DNA of 64,000 nucleotides from Zhongshania marina (GCF_002915595.1 NZ_PQGG01000019.1:62001-126000), one strand, 5' to 3'. Shown: positions 29,001 to 37,744, counted from the stretch's first letter. The notes: a model not told the origin generated them from the sequence alone. A program made the numbers and translations.

Positions 29001-32000
29001 AGCTCACTAAACCCGCCCGCCGCCAAAGACAAGTTGTTACCTATCGATGTCAGGCTTTCATTATCAAGCGCTATTCCCAGCGCTGATGATAAATCTTTTA
29101 CAACAGTGACCTGCCCAACAACGCGCGAGAATGTATCAAGCAGTGTTTCGCCGCCCTGCTGAAACACAGCAATGGACGGCATTACATTTTCAATTATTCC
29201 GTCGCCTACATTACTAAAAAAGTCTTGCAGCTTTTCGGAGATTTCATCGGCGCTCATGTTGGCGCCAATTACTAAATCAGGCAGGTCTAGCGCAACAATT
29301 GCATCTCGCACGCCAACGGCTGACCGACCAATAACACCAAAGCCCTCTTCAACAGTTTCAATCATGCCGTTGATAATGCGCTGCAAATCACTTGTTAATA
29401 CAAGCCCAGAAAGTGCATCTTGGTTGTTTGCTAGCTCTGTAGCTGCGCGCTCGGTCGCACCTAGTCTCAAAGCCAAACCGCCATAGCCCGACAAGAACTT
29501 TTGCATGTCTAGCTGCTGCGAGCCAACGTTTGCGTTTATCTCGCCTTTGAGTATTCCACCGACACTATTGCCGCCGGTCATTTCGTATCTGGCGCCTGAT
29601 GGCAGCGCCGCAAACTCAGCCGTTAAACCAACCATACCGGCTTCAATATTTCGCAATGATTGCGCCATTTGCGCCGTATAGCCGAGCTGACTATCTGCAA
29701 TTTCTGACAATGTATCTAGGCTGTTGCTGATTGAGGTGGCGTTCTCTTCCGCGTCGCCCAAAATACTGCCGGAAGCCGCAATACCAGAATCAGAAACTTT
29801 TTGATACGAGCTGCCGCCGCCTCCACCACTCAGCAACACGCCAATGCCCGCCAGCGCCGCGACTGTTGCAGCAAGCGCAGCTAAATTTGCAGGCCAAGGC
29901 ACACCCACCATTGACGATGCCGCTGCCGCCGTCCCTGCGGCTAACCCTTTAGTGGTTTCTGCCGCGACCGTAGGCGCCACGCTTGCAACCGTGGCGGCGG
30001 TAGATGCTTCAACAGTAAATAGCTTGGCCGCTAGCGCCTTGCCCGCCATGGCAATTTCAAACAGCCTAAACGTCTGTTCGGCTTTTTGTAGCGCTTCGTA
30101 GCCGCTGCTGCCTTCGTCAAAAAACTGCTTGCTCGCAGCAGCCATGTCGCCATACAAGCCAACTTGGGCTGACTGGTATTTAGTCGCCGCTTTTGCTTTT
30201 TCAGCATCGGTTGCACTGGCATCTAGCTGCGCTGCGTTGTAAGCCTCTTGCACTTCTAACAGCTCGCTAAAGCCGTCAATAAAGCTGGCGAGCGCCTTGG
30301 ACCCTTGATTAAATCCCTCGGCAAGATTGTCGCCAAAGCTGGCGGTTAGGAATTTTTCCATCGCCTTGCGGCTTTCTTCTGCAGCATCAGCGGCGGCTTC
30401 TGCGGCACGTTTTTGAGCCTCTTCTAAGTCGGCAAGAACGCTGGCCTCTTCTTTGTAAGCATCAATAATGCCTTTCTGTTCACGCTGCTGACGCATGAGC
30501 GCTTTATTAATGTCATTTGCGTGAGAATATGCGACCACAAATCGCGCATCCTCTAGATCATAGCCAAGCCGCAGCAACTCATTTTCTTCACGCAAAAACC
30601 GTATTTTCTGAGAGATTGACTTCTCTTCCTGAGCAACCCTTTCTCGGAATATCTGATCCTGCCTATCCTTCTCAGAATCTATATCTTTTAAGTGCTGCTT
30701 AAAGGTATCTATCTGCCCTGACACCAGCGCAATGGAGGCGCCAATTTCCTTAAGCTCTTCCGATTCGCCACGTAATTGCGAAGCGCTGTAGCCTAAGATG
30801 CCACCCTTATTTTCTAGCTTAGCCGTACCGCGCAGCAATTCTCCTTGTAGCTGTTTCGCCATTGATTCCAGCGAAGCCAAAGACTGTTCAAGCGCGCCAA
30901 TATTACTTATCGTTGCCGCTCGATCTAATCCGCCGATCTCACCAGCCAACTCAGAAATTCTTCTTTTCACATCGCTGGCCGTAGTATCAACCAGCCCCAG
31001 CTCCTCACGGAACATATACAGGCCCGCAGCAGCAATTACAGCAACGCCAACCGGTCCACCAACCAGCGCCATAGCGCCACCCAGCAACGCCTGTGCGCCA
31101 GCGAGTGCGCGCGCACTTAAAGTAGCCGCCGCCGTTGCTGCTGCGTAATTTGCCGTAGCGGCAGTGGCCCGAGCACTTGCCGCAGTTTGAGCAGTCAATA
31201 CAGACGCATGCTCCGCCTCAACTCGAGCAAGCGCCACCGTTGCCGCCGTCAACTCGTGCCGCACCGCAACCATTCGCTGCATAGATGCAGCACGCCCTTG
31301 CTCGCTAATTTGCGATCGCAACCGCACAGCCTCTAACTCCAGCTCTGCCTTTACGGACTGCAAGGTCGCTTTATAACCCGCCACCTCTGCCGAAGAGGCT
31401 GCAAGAGTGGCATCTGCCTTGGCCAGTTCTGCAAGCGCCGTTTTGTTTGCCGCCGCCGCATTAATTGCCTCTGCCTGCACGCCATCATAAACAGCGAAAT
31501 TGCTTTTTAATCTAGCTGCCGTACTGGCAACATACGCAGCAGCAATAGCCCCTTGGCTTTGAACCACAGGCCCCGCTAATCGCGCTACGTAAACCGCTCC
31601 AGCAAGCACGGCTGCCTTTTCTATCAAATCGAGCCCGTTGACAATGGTATCGACCGCAGCATCCGCTAGCTCCGCAGCTGTTCCAAACTCAGCGCCCAAC
31701 CCAAGCACATCAAGAGACGCTTGCGTGATCGCAGGGCTAAGCCGAACTGTGAGTTGCTGCCATAAGCCATCTGCTGCTTTAGCGGCCATAGTAAGAGCAT
31801 CATTAGCCTGCTCAACCTTCGCAGCGTCTACTCGACTAATCGCCAAACCCCACTGCTCAGTGAACTTTTGAGCTTCAAGCGCCGCCGCGCTTCCCCCCTT
31901 CAGCGTGTTAACAAGCGCCACACCTTCTGAGTCGAAAAACTTGAACGCAAGACGCACTTTATCGCCTTGCGATTCAACACCCTCCAACGCATCCGCAATA

Positions 32001-32467
32001 GCGGCAAACTGCTTATCTGGGCTTAATTTCGCCAATTCCTTAGCATCTAAATTTAACTCAGCCAAAGCACCTTTAGCCTCGCCGGTGCCTTCGGCCGCTT
32101 CTGCCAGCCTGCGCACCATGCGCTGCAATGCCATATCCAAGGTGCCTTGTGCCACACCAGTTAACTCAGCCTGAACACGTAAGGCTGTTAAGCGCTCTGT
32201 CGCAATACCAAGTTTGTCGGAGGTTTTTGCAGTGTTATCGATAAGCTCAAGCTGCCGCTGTATGAGCACAGCACTACCGGCCGCAGCCGCGCCCGCTGCT
32301 ACCGCACCCCACTTAACACTCTTGGCGGCAATGTCGCTCAGCTGCGAGCTAACCTGCTTACCTTTGCGATTAAGTGCATCTAGCTCTTTACCAGTAAGCT
32401 GCGAGGCCTTAACAGCGCCACTAGCATCACCGGTGATGATAATGCCGGTCTTGTAGGATTTAGCCAT
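26024..32467 (-). CDS. Tail tape measure protein
   Basis: 2147 residues, the largest gene in the window. The start (MAKSYKTGIIITGDASGA) overlaps the upstream frame by 8 bp. Long Ala/Glu-rich helices, hydrophobic segments (about residues 470-490 and 880-930) that may enter the membrane during ejection, and five 27-residue tandem repeats late in the protein. Tape measures set tail length at about 0.15 nm per residue, so a tail around 320 nm is expected, unusually long for a lambda-like phage. Confidence 0.93.
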   Translation of the reverse strand: MAKSYKTGIIITGDASGAVKASQLTGKELDALNRKGKQVSSQLSDIAAKSVKWGAVAAGAAAAGSAVLIQRQLELIDNTAKTSDKLGIATERLTALRVQAELTGVAQGTLDMALQRMVRRLAEAAEGTGEAKGALAELNLDAKELAKLSPDKQFAAIADALEGVESQGDKVRLAFKFFDSEGVALVNTLKGGSAAALEAQKFTEQWGLAISRVDAAKVEQANDALTMAAKAADGLWQQLTVRLSPAITQASLDVLGLGAEFGTAAELADAAVDTIVNGLDLIEKAAVLAGAVYVARLAGPVVQSQGAIAAAYVASTAARLKSNFAVYDGVQAEAINAAAANKTALAELAKADATLAASSAEVAGYKATLQSVKAELELEAVRLRSQISEQGRAASMQRMVAVRHELTAATVALARVEAEHASVLTAQTAASARATAATANYAAATAAATLSARALAGAQALLGGAMALVGGPVGVAVIAAAGLYMFREELGLVDTTASDVKRRISELAGEIGGLDRAATISNIGALEQSLASLESMAKQLQGELLRGTAKLENKGGILGYSASQLRGESEELKEIGASIALVSGQIDTFKQHLKDIDSEKDRQDQIFRERVAQEEKSISQKIRFLREENELLRLGYDLEDARFVVAYSHANDINKALMRQQREQKGIIDAYKEEASVLADLEEAQKRAAEAAADAAEESRKAMEKFLTASFGDNLAEGFNQGSKALASFIDGFSELLEVQEAYNAAQLDASATDAEKAKAATKYQSAQVGLYGDMAAASKQFFDEGSSGYEALQKAEQTFRLFEIAMAGKALAAKLFTVEASTAATVASVAPTVAAETTKGLAAGTAAAASSMVGVPWPANLAALAATVAALAGIGVLLSGGGGGSSYQKVSDSGIAASGSILGDAEENATSISNSLDTLSEIADSQLGYTAQMAQSLRNIEAGMVGLTAEFAALPSGARYEMTGGNSVGGILKGEINANVGSQQLDMQKFLSGYGGLALRLGATERAATELANNQDALSGLVLTSDLQRIINGMIETVEEGFGVIGRSAVGVRDAIVALDLPDLVIGANMSADEISEKLQDFFSNVGDGIIENVMPSIAVFQQGGETLLDTFSRVVGQVTVVKDLSSALGIALDNESLTSIGNNLSLAAGGFSELSTNVSDFLDFALTDAEQFERIGGSVAALFEGLNQSLPTSRDGVADLVRALDLTTDAGQKAFTTLTSASDLLDDYYSKLEDYTKSAYDFDTAFGLNDGRKELRDALAAVGHNLDVVETAAQGGVAALASLFAGLSDVQKAGLEPFTDAILDLVPAAAEAANAVDEVVDTTSLMIRLARAQGDETKALAMTREQELKAATAVERAILSQIYAAEDLAAATQSAVQAEQALASEREQIASQRYALETRLLQLQGDTVQLRNREIAAQDKSNRGLLSYIFALEDAKAADAAANAAASAANQAAADAARQSAAVIEGILTDRAALESRLYAIIDGSIEQRERETDAMDETNRSLRNQVEALEAQKAANDELVRSFEQLRSVSQSVSDYLLQLELGEFAGTPEQQAINALDQFRALAGAAMQGDVEAAQKLTSAADSAINLSSGAYASGVQFQSIYDEVKSTLAGFVSSVDVQSFEQQQLALMQQQIDAVNAVLASTEADTASQLEKLNALESTSIANSTANVDALGTLADYLQALGEALTVELTLTSTSEIEKLIKYVTDTDELPDDLKELALASASTFTKTLDYIAGTQLPTDLKNLALESFSTLLKTTNYVVGSTLPNDLKDLALASASSLTKTLHYISGTELPDDLMNLALESYSTLVKTTDYVVGSTLPNDLKALALAESSTLARNVVAQFASGTNFEAVDYALATNGAIQKTVRALKAAGYNQEAADIAFAASSTIQKAIQASGGSLTADQRALLNTLNGTSNVNVDADVLLRTDATMSDLLDAIVSQTQLTANYSQATYQRLSEIVTNTANIYDKLNSVTLGNQRVNVSANNTNPLYVTPSTVGSNALTVTSKNQSGSNLAKFASGGYVSGAGTSTSDSISAMLSNGEYVVKAAAVKSLGVGFLDNINSGSVPVAPVGMPRLANNNAEVVAELQTLRKDLNTLMAQQSADVNHQTRIGSAGSKQFVNELKILNAKVANLESEIKLARLEA
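26925..27330 (-). repeat. Five tandem 81-bp coding repeats in the tape measure gene
   Basis: Five 27-residue units begin LP(D/T/N)DLK.LAL. Units alternate between two kinds, one ending TKTL.YI.GT and the other LLKTT.YVVGST, giving an A-B-A-B-A' order. This points to duplication of a two-unit block. Confidence 0.85.
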
Positions 32468-32798
32468 TACGCTTTTTTTCCATTTCGCTTAGCGCGCCGC
32501 GCTCTATGCACTGCACTCGCCAAAAAATGTCGGGGTGGTGTTTGGGTTTAATGCGCTGCAGGCGCAGCACTGCTTCTACCGCTGTGTAGTCCAAGCCGGT
32601 GTAGCCCGCCATGCCCACATGCCATTGCGTGCTACAGGCGTTAAAGACATTCCATGCTTTTAGGTTTTCGGGGTAGAGTTCAAAATGATCGTTGTCTTTT
32701 GGGGGCAAGGCAGAGTCTGGTAATTGTATAAATTCCAGATCTGCCTCGGTGTCGTCCTTACCGGTCGGCCGCGCCCAGTGCCGGCCGGCGTCTTCTAG
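32460..32798 (-). CDS. Tail chaperone frameshift extension (DUF1799-like)
   Basis: This frame has no ATG or ribosome site of its own but is open from 32798, exactly where a -1 slip on A AAA AAC at the end of the upstream chaperone gene would enter it. The product would be a fusion of about 240 residues. The C-terminal part (LKAWNVFNACSTQWHVGMAGYTGLDY) resembles DUF1799, known from this position in phages. It is the equivalent of lambda gpGT. Confidence 0.8.
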   Translation of the reverse strand, partial: LEDAGRHWARPTGKDDTEADLEFIQLPDSALPPKDNDHFELYPENLKAWNVFNACSTQWHVGMAGYTGLDYTAVEAVLRLQRIKPKHHPDIFWRVQCIERGALSEMEKKRNG

Positions 32799-33181
32799 TT
32801 TTTTGCTTCTAGCATCCGGCGCATGCCTTCGTCTTGCACCTTAATGCACTCGCTAGCTAGCGGAGCCATAATGTAGTCGACCTGCGATTCTTCCATCAAA
32901 TCAAAAAACTCAGCAAGCGTGTCGCCCTTTAGCTCTAACGGGCTGCCGTCTTCTGCTGTTGCAAACCATTCCAGCTTGTCTAGCTCAGTGACGAGCTCGC
33001 GGGCGATGTCTACGTCTTTGCGATCTGCAAGGTTGTCTAAAAAGGTTTTTTTGGCATCGCCGTACAGCTTAATAATGCGCGCGGTGAAGGTTTTTTTGTC
33101 GTAACCCGCGCGGCCATCAGACGGCACTTTTGCAGTGATGGTGATTTTGGCGTGGCCTTTTTTAGCTAGTTTAATAGTCAT
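32795..33181 (-). CDS. Tail assembly chaperone (lambda G-like)
   Basis: 128 residues from the ATG at 33181 (MTIKLAKKGHAKITI). Position between tail tube and tape measure, small size and helical C-terminus fit lambda gpG. It ends GCA AAA AAC TAG, so the slippery heptamer lies right on the stop. Coats the tape measure during assembly. A hairpin with A/T tract lies 40 bp upstream. Confidence 0.85.
   Translation of the reverse strand: MTIKLAKKGHAKITITAKVPSDGRAGYDKKTFTARIIKLYGDAKKTFLDNLADRKDVDIARELVTELDKLEWFATAEDGSPLELKGDTLAEFFDLMEESQVDYIMAPLASECIKVQDEGMRRMLEAKN
32798..32804 (-). promoter_or_regulatory. Programmed -1 frameshift site, tail chaperone
   Basis: A AAA AAC in correct phase (gcA AAA AAC TAG). 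A -1 slip bypasses the TAG and continues for 112 codons into the DUF1799-like frame. Canonical X XXY YYZ heptamer. Confidence 0.85.
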
Positions 33182-33217
33182 AATTTTGCATCCGTTATCC
33201 GTTAAATTTTGGGTAAT

Positions 33218-33244
33218 AAAAAGCCGCACAAATGCGCGGCTTTT
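33218..33244. terminator. Hairpin between tail tube and chaperone genes
   Basis: GCCGC and GCGGC pair over an 8-base loop, flanked by AAAAA on one side and TTTT on the other. It looks like an intrinsic terminator inside the late operon. Confidence 0.6.
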
Positions 33245-33306
33245 CGGTTGTCCGTTGTAGGATCGGGGCTGGGCAGCGCGACGGACGGCACACCACTCAG
33301 CACTGA

Positions 33307-34230
33307 CTAGGTCACTACAATAGCGACTTCGTCATCCCCCGAATCTGTTGGCGTCCACAGCGTAGTCATGCTCATCGTGCTGAGGCCGTCGCTGTCGCCA
33401 AGGCTTGGCTGACTAAGCTGCACTTGGCTACCGGTGATCTGCACAATGTTGCCGGCGGTAGTGCCGTGCACAATGTCGATCTCAACCAGCTCGCCAGATT
33501 TGCTAAGCGCCCAAAAGTTTTTGATGCCGATTGCCTCTTGCTCAAACACTAACGTGCCAGCCGGTGCGCGGTCGGTAAGAATAACGCTCTCACTGTTTAC
33601 CACGTTGCGATAAACCACGTTGCAGGCCATGTCCAGCGTAAAGGTCTCTGCACGTACCGCAAAACTGTCTACATCATAGGTAGGCGTGTTGTCCTCAGTC
33701 ACAGGCAGGGGCTGCACAAATGCAGAAGTGTCTGGCGCAATGAGTACAGGTGCCGTTGGGTCGTTATGCAATCCCGTAAAGCTGAACGACATCATTGGGA
33801 TCTGATCGCGACTTAGGTTAAAGTTAACCGTACCCCGTGCGCCGGTGAGCTTATGCAGCTCTTTATCTATGTAGTAATAGATTGTGAGCGAGTCAAAGCT
33901 TTCAGACACAGGCGCGTAAGTTACGCTAGTGTCGGCTACTACTGTTTCGTCAAAGCCACACCCTAGCAACAACACACCCCAACCCGGTGCAGTGCCTGCC
34001 TCGCCAGAGCCCGCAAGCTCAACATCGAAGGTCACCGTAGTAAAACGGCCTGTAGCAATTTCGGCATCATTCCCTAAGCCTGGGCGATCTAAATTACGAC
34101 TAACGCGGTTACCTTGGTGCGGCTGCACTTGGCAGTTGCTGGTTAAAATAGCGTTGGCGCCGTCTGGTGTGGGGTCAGTGCCGTACACAGATTCTGCCAC
34201 AGCCAAAATATATTTCTTTTTCGCTAACAT
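33307..34230 (-). CDS. Phage tail tube protein
   Basis: 307 residues, beginning MLAKKKYILAVAESVYGTDP, a start common to siphovirus tube proteins that have an Ig-like end. Beta-rich with little helix. Position (after the head-tail completion genes, before the chaperone and tape measure) supports the call. Polymerises around the tape measure. Confidence 0.8.
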   Translation of the reverse strand: MLAKKKYILAVAESVYGTDPTPDGANAILTSNCQVQPHQGNRVSRNLDRPGLGNDAEIATGRFTTVTFDVELAGSGEAGTAPGWGVLLLGCGFDETVVADTSVTYAPVSESFDSLTIYYYIDKELHKLTGARGTVNFNLSRDQIPMMSFSFTGLHNDPTAPVLIAPDTSAFVQPLPVTEDNTPTYDVDSFAVRAETFTLDMACNVVYRNVVNSESVILTDRAPAGTLVFEQEAIGIKNFWALSKSGELVEIDIVHGTTAGNIVQITGSQVQLSQPSLGDSDGLSTMSMTTLWTPTDSGDDEVAIVVT

Positions 34231-34232
34231 GA

Positions 34233-34412
34233 TTATTTAGCCTCTTTTTCAGTAACAACCGAGGCGCTTTTGCTTTGCGCTTTCGGTGCGGTTTTAGAAT
34301 CAACGGCATTGCCAGCCTTGGCAGCGCCCTTGCGCGGTTGTGGGTTGGTACGGCTGACTAAGCGGCGCTTGCCGTCTTTTTCGAGCACGTAACGTCCTCC
34401 AGATCTGGCCAT
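34233..34412 (-). CDS. Small basic protein, unknown
   Basis: 59 residues behind a perfect AGGAGG, two bases before the tail tube start. It begins MARSGGRYVLEKDGKRRLVSR and has a Lys/Ala/Ser-rich tail. Similar small basic proteins sit just before tube genes in HK97-like phages; role unknown. Confidence 0.75.
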   Translation of the reverse strand: MARSGGRYVLEKDGKRRLVSRTNPQPRKGAAKAGNAVDSKTAPKAQSKSASVVTEKEAK

Positions 34413-34521
34413 GGCTGACCTCCTGCTTTGGGTTAGTGGTTTAGGGTTTACTTAACGAACGCCCACGCAAACACCCCGCGCAAAGCACGGGGCGTTACTT
34501 GAGTTTCAGATTAATAGAAGA

Positions 34522-35262
34522 TTAAGCAGCGCTTATATAAGTGGTGTCGCCGTAGGTGTCTCGCCAGGCATAAAGCCCGCCCGGTAGTTGCACTGCACCG
34601 CCGCCCACGTACTGCATTTCATAATCAGTTGGCAGCTGCTGCCAGCCAAGCAACGCCGCCTGCAGCTCTGCACGCAACGCACCTACGTTGTCTGAGTTAC
34701 TAACAATGGTAAAACTGTAATTGCGCTCTACACGCTGCTTAACAAAATTGTCGTACGCACTTGGCGAGGCCGAATAGCTCTCTACATCAACCAACAACGC
34801 CGGCCAATCTTCGCCGCCAACAACCGCCGGCACGGCATATATAAGCTCTACGCCGGCTAAGTGGTAATTGTTTACGTCGTCATAATCCAGCATGGCGTCG
34901 GTAATACTAACCGCCTCGGCGCTGGCCACAATTTGCGCCTCAACTGCGCCCAAAGCAGCCATTAATAGTGCGTAAGTTTTTGCGCGCACGGTTACAACAA
35001 ACGATACCGCCGTTAATACCCGCACACCGTCAATCTCTACCGGCTTTGCAGACACCAGCCGGTAAACGGCATCCGTAGGCTCTTTACCCTCTTCTGCCTC
35101 TACGGCATACACATTAGGCACAGCTGCTGCCAATACGGTTTTTAAGGCGTTGCTCGCCGCCGCTGCGTCCACGGTTGTGATTGCCGCGCCACTTGGCGCC
35201 TGCGCAACCACTTCAAAACTGCTTAGCTCGTCATTTAATCGATCAAGAATTGCGCTTAGCAC
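34522..35262 (-). CDS. Tail terminator/completion protein
   Basis: 246 residues from the GTG at 35262, which has GGAG at proper spacing; an ATG at 35277 lacks one. The middle (VSFVVTVRAKTYALLMAALGAVEAQI) and end (YEMQYVGGGAVQLPGGLYAWRDTY) fit alpha/beta tail terminator proteins. Overlaps the HK97 gp10-like gene. Caps the tail tube before joining the head. Confidence 0.6.
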   Translation of the reverse strand: MLSAILDRLNDELSSFEVVAQAPSGAAITTVDAAAASNALKTVLAAAVPNVYAVEAEEGKEPTDAVYRLVSAKPVEIDGVRVLTAVSFVVTVRAKTYALLMAALGAVEAQIVASAEAVSITDAMLDYDDVNNYHLAGVELIYAVPAVVGGEDWPALLVDVESYSASPSAYDNFVKQRVERNYSFTIVSNSDNVGALRAELQAALLGWQQLPTDYEMQYVGGGAVQLPGGLYAWRDTYGDTTYISAA

Positions 35263-35806
35263 GTTGCTTCTCCACATAGCTAATCAAGCCGCTATAAAAC
35301 CGGCTTTCAAAGGCAGACTCAGAGGCCGCTATGCCCACCGATATAAATGGCTTGCGCTTCATGCCCGGATGCTTAACCTTTTTAACAATCAAACCGCCCA
35401 AGCTTAAGCTGCCACCTTTTTTGCGCGGAATAATAACGTGCGCCTTGGTGCCGGTGTTCTCAAACCAGTTGGCTTTATACTGCTGCGAGCGCTTTTTGAT
35501 TTTACTAGTGCCGCCGCTCAGCTTAATCACTTCATTTACTTTGCGGGTTGGCCCAACATAAATAGCCGCGGCATCCGCACCAATACCCAGCGCCGCTCGT
35601 TCACTTTTTTTAAACCGCCGGTACCCAATAGACTTACCCAGCGCGCCCGACTGCTTTGGGGCTGCTGCCTTGATCGCTTTGCGCATTGGTGCGGAGCCCG
35701 CTACCAAACCGCGCATAATGCCCGTTTCGCCAAAGCCTTCTTTCATGGCGTTTAGCTCATCAACCAGCGCCTTAATGGGTGGATCAATTTGCAAGCCTAA
35801 ATTCAT
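35243..35806 (-). CDS. HK97 gp10-like tail completion protein
   Basis: 187 residues from the ATG at 35806 (ATGA overlap with the upstream stop). The core AAPKQSGALGKSIGYRRFKK, then IYVGPTRKV, NWFENTGTKAHVI and GLIVKKVKHPGMKRKPFI, is the HK97-gp10 signature (the HPGxxxxPFI end is diagnostic). Sits at the head-tail join. Confidence 0.88.
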   Translation of the reverse strand: MNLGLQIDPPIKALVDELNAMKEGFGETGIMRGLVAGSAPMRKAIKAAAPKQSGALGKSIGYRRFKKSERAALGIGADAAAIYVGPTRKVNEVIKLSGGTSKIKKRSQQYKANWFENTGTKAHVIIPRKKGGSLSLGGLIVKKVKHPGMKRKPFISVGIAASESAFESRFYSGLISYVEKQRAKRNS

Positions 35807-36120
35807 GACACCACCTTGCAAGGCAAACGCAGTTCGCGGTTTCGCATACCTACATTATTAACGTACAACACCTCATACGTGGTGGCGCCCACTACAAATC
35901 TTGACGCGCCAGTAATATCGCTCCGGTAGCGCGTATTAAGCTCCACACCAACCTCACTACCTGTCTGTTTGGCTGCGTGTGTTTCTTTGCCGCTTACGTT
36001 ACGTATGCCCACGCGAACACCCGTTGCTGTTACTGCGTAACCGCCAACCGTGCTGTATTCATCACCAGTGGCAGACGGATTTTGCAGCGTTGCCACAAAG
36101 CGCATTGGCCCAGCCCGCAT
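35803..36120 (-). CDS. Head closure / head-tail adaptor protein
   Basis: 105 residues from the ATG at 36120, in a TAATG overlap with the connector stop. Beta-barrel pattern with RFVVGATTYEVLYVNNVGMRNRELRLPC, typical of SPP1 gp16-like stoppers. Closes the portal after packaging. Confidence 0.8.
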   Translation of the reverse strand: MRAGPMRFVATLQNPSATGDEYSTVGGYAVTATGVRVGIRNVSGKETHAAKQTGSEVGVELNTRYRSDITGASRFVVGATTYEVLYVNNVGMRNRELRLPCKVVS

Positions 36121-36695
36121 TAGCACGCCCGCCTGTACATACGGTGATCTGCTAGCAGGCTTTTTACACCCCACGGCACCTTGTGCAGCGCTATAGGCGC
36201 GTCATCTTCGCGATTATTCATTAAACTACCTACCAACAACATAATGGCCAGCTTGATACAAGCAGGCACATCATCCGATGTGTCACCAAAGCCCGCCACA
36301 AACCGCACTTTTACCGCCTTTGGAATGGCTCGGGTAGACGGCCAACTTTGACCATAAGCAAGATAAACGCGCCCAGGTTCACTGTCGGCATCTACGGTAT
36401 ACACATCAGGGCTTAGCGTTTGCTCTGCGCCGTCTGTATTGACATAAGTAATGGCCGCTACGGACTGCAATGGCGACCAAGGCAGGCTCATTACCGCTGG
36501 AAAGGCGTCATACCAGCGGTCCCATGTTTGCGTAATTAAGGCGCGGCCAATCATTTGCTCTACCAATTGCCGCGCAGGCGCTATCATTGCAGCAACTTCT
36601 GCATCTAAATCATTGCCATCAATAATTAGCTGCGTCTTTACCTCGTCGATCGTGACCGGCTCAACGCTTGGCGCCACCGCCTGCTTAATAATCAT
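36120..36695 (-). CDS. Head-tail connector (gp6-like)
   Basis: 191 residues. EPVTIDEVKTQLIIDGNDLDAEVAAMIAPAR and LVEQMIGRALITQTW are the family signature, followed by WPSTRAIPKAVKVRFVAGFGDTSDDVPACIKLAIMLL. Forms the ring under the portal. Its start overlaps the previous stop by 4 bp. Confidence 0.9.
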   Translation of the reverse strand: MIIKQAVAPSVEPVTIDEVKTQLIIDGNDLDAEVAAMIAPARQLVEQMIGRALITQTWDRWYDAFPAVMSLPWSPLQSVAAITYVNTDGAEQTLSPDVYTVDADSEPGRVYLAYGQSWPSTRAIPKAVKVRFVAGFGDTSDDVPACIKLAIMLLVGSLMNNREDDAPIALHKVPWGVKSLLADHRMYRRAC

Positions 36696-37399
36696 GCCGC
36701 CCCCTGATAGTTATAGCGCTGTTCAATTTCTTCTGCGCTGGGCAGCACGTCACGCGCTTTAGCCACAACTTGCGGCGCGGCCTTGCCCTCTACATGCTCT
36801 AAGCTCAGATCGTAGGCGTCGTAGCCATAAAGTTTTATATCAAGCGGGCAGCTCGCATCTAACAAAGAACTGTCGGCGGCTACTTGCACACTAATACCGC
36901 GTGCACAGGCAATACCCACCCAAAACTCTAAACAGGCACGGCCCCGCTCCGCTTTGTTTATATCGGCATAGCCAAAGTCGCAGCCAAATAAGCTAATAGA
37001 GGTAAAGCCCTGCATCATGGCGTAAACAAATGCGTACGCGACGGTATTGTTAAAATAGGGATGACCATAGGTGTCGATAGCTTCTTGCAGCGGAAATGCC
37101 ACCGCACCCGGGTAATCGTCGTAGACCTTGCTAGTAACAAAGTTCGGATGACTTTTTAACCATTCGACTAAGCCGGCAATATTGCCGCTTGGGTCAGCCT
37201 TCGCGCGCGACTCCTGTACTCTGCAGTCATCCATAGCAAACAGCAGGTCATGCTCAATCACGCCGCCCATCGAATTAATTGCCCATACCTGATCAGCAAG
37301 GCGATGGCACCCACCAAGGCTGGCAGCCAAGCCGGTATAGCTGCGATGACTAGCACCCATACCAACAATGGCCACGCTTTTAGACTTATTCTGCTGCAT
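36692..37399 (-). CDS. Rossmann-like protein in head module (DUF115/MptE-like)
   Basis: 235 residues. The N-terminus VAIVGMGASHRSYTGLAAS looks like a nucleotide-binding Rossmann loop. ISLFGCDFGYAD and the early WAINSMGG recall DUF115-type proteins, which link to pterin or sugar chemistry. It is not a usual structural protein and may be a moron for surface or cofactor modification. Overlaps the upstream gene by 14 bp and couples to the connector by ATGA. Confidence 0.5.
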   Translation of the reverse strand: MQQNKSKSVAIVGMGASHRSYTGLAASLGGCHRLADQVWAINSMGGVIEHDLLFAMDDCRVQESRAKADPSGNIAGLVEWLKSHPNFVTSKVYDDYPGAVAFPLQEAIDTYGHPYFNNTVAYAFVYAMMQGFTSISLFGCDFGYADINKAERGRACLEFWVGIACARGISVQVAADSSLLDASCPLDIKLYGYDAYDLSLEHVEGKAAPQVVAKARDVLPSAEEIEQRYNYQGAA

Positions 37400-37718
37400 T
37401 ATTTGCCGACTTTGATTTGCGTGGCTTGGCGGCCACTGGCTTAGCAGCTGTTTCAGATTCTAAAACGAGCTCTGCCGTTTCGTTATCTGGTTCTGCCTTC
37501 TCAGCTTCTGCCTTCTCAGCTTCTGCCTTGGCTTCAGCATCTAGCTGATCCTGATAAGCCAAAGCTTCAGCCTCTAGCTCCTGCTCTGTAGGCTCAACCT
37601 CTTCTGCGTAGCCGCCGTCGACCAACGCCAGCCCCTCGGCCTCAGCCACCTCAACTATTTCGCCAATGTTGCGCGTACCACTTGGCCCGCACATTAGCGA
37701 TTTCATTTTAATTTTCAT
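37386..37718 (-). CDS. Head-module protein with acidic helix
   Basis: 110 residues from the ATG at 37718. A short beta N-terminus (MKSLMCGPSGTRNIGEIVEV) is followed by a long Ala/Glu/Lys helix with EAEKAEAEKAE repeats and a basic tail (KPRKSKSANN). Similar small proteins follow capsid genes in HK97-like phages. Function unknown. Confidence 0.65.
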   Translation of the reverse strand: MKIKMKSLMCGPSGTRNIGEIVEVAEAEGLALVDGGYAEEVEPTEQELEAEALAYQDQLDAEAKAEAEKAEAEKAEPDNETAELVLESETAAKPVAAKPRKSKSANNAAE

Positions 37719-37744
37719 GGCATTCACCACCGTAATTAAATTAT

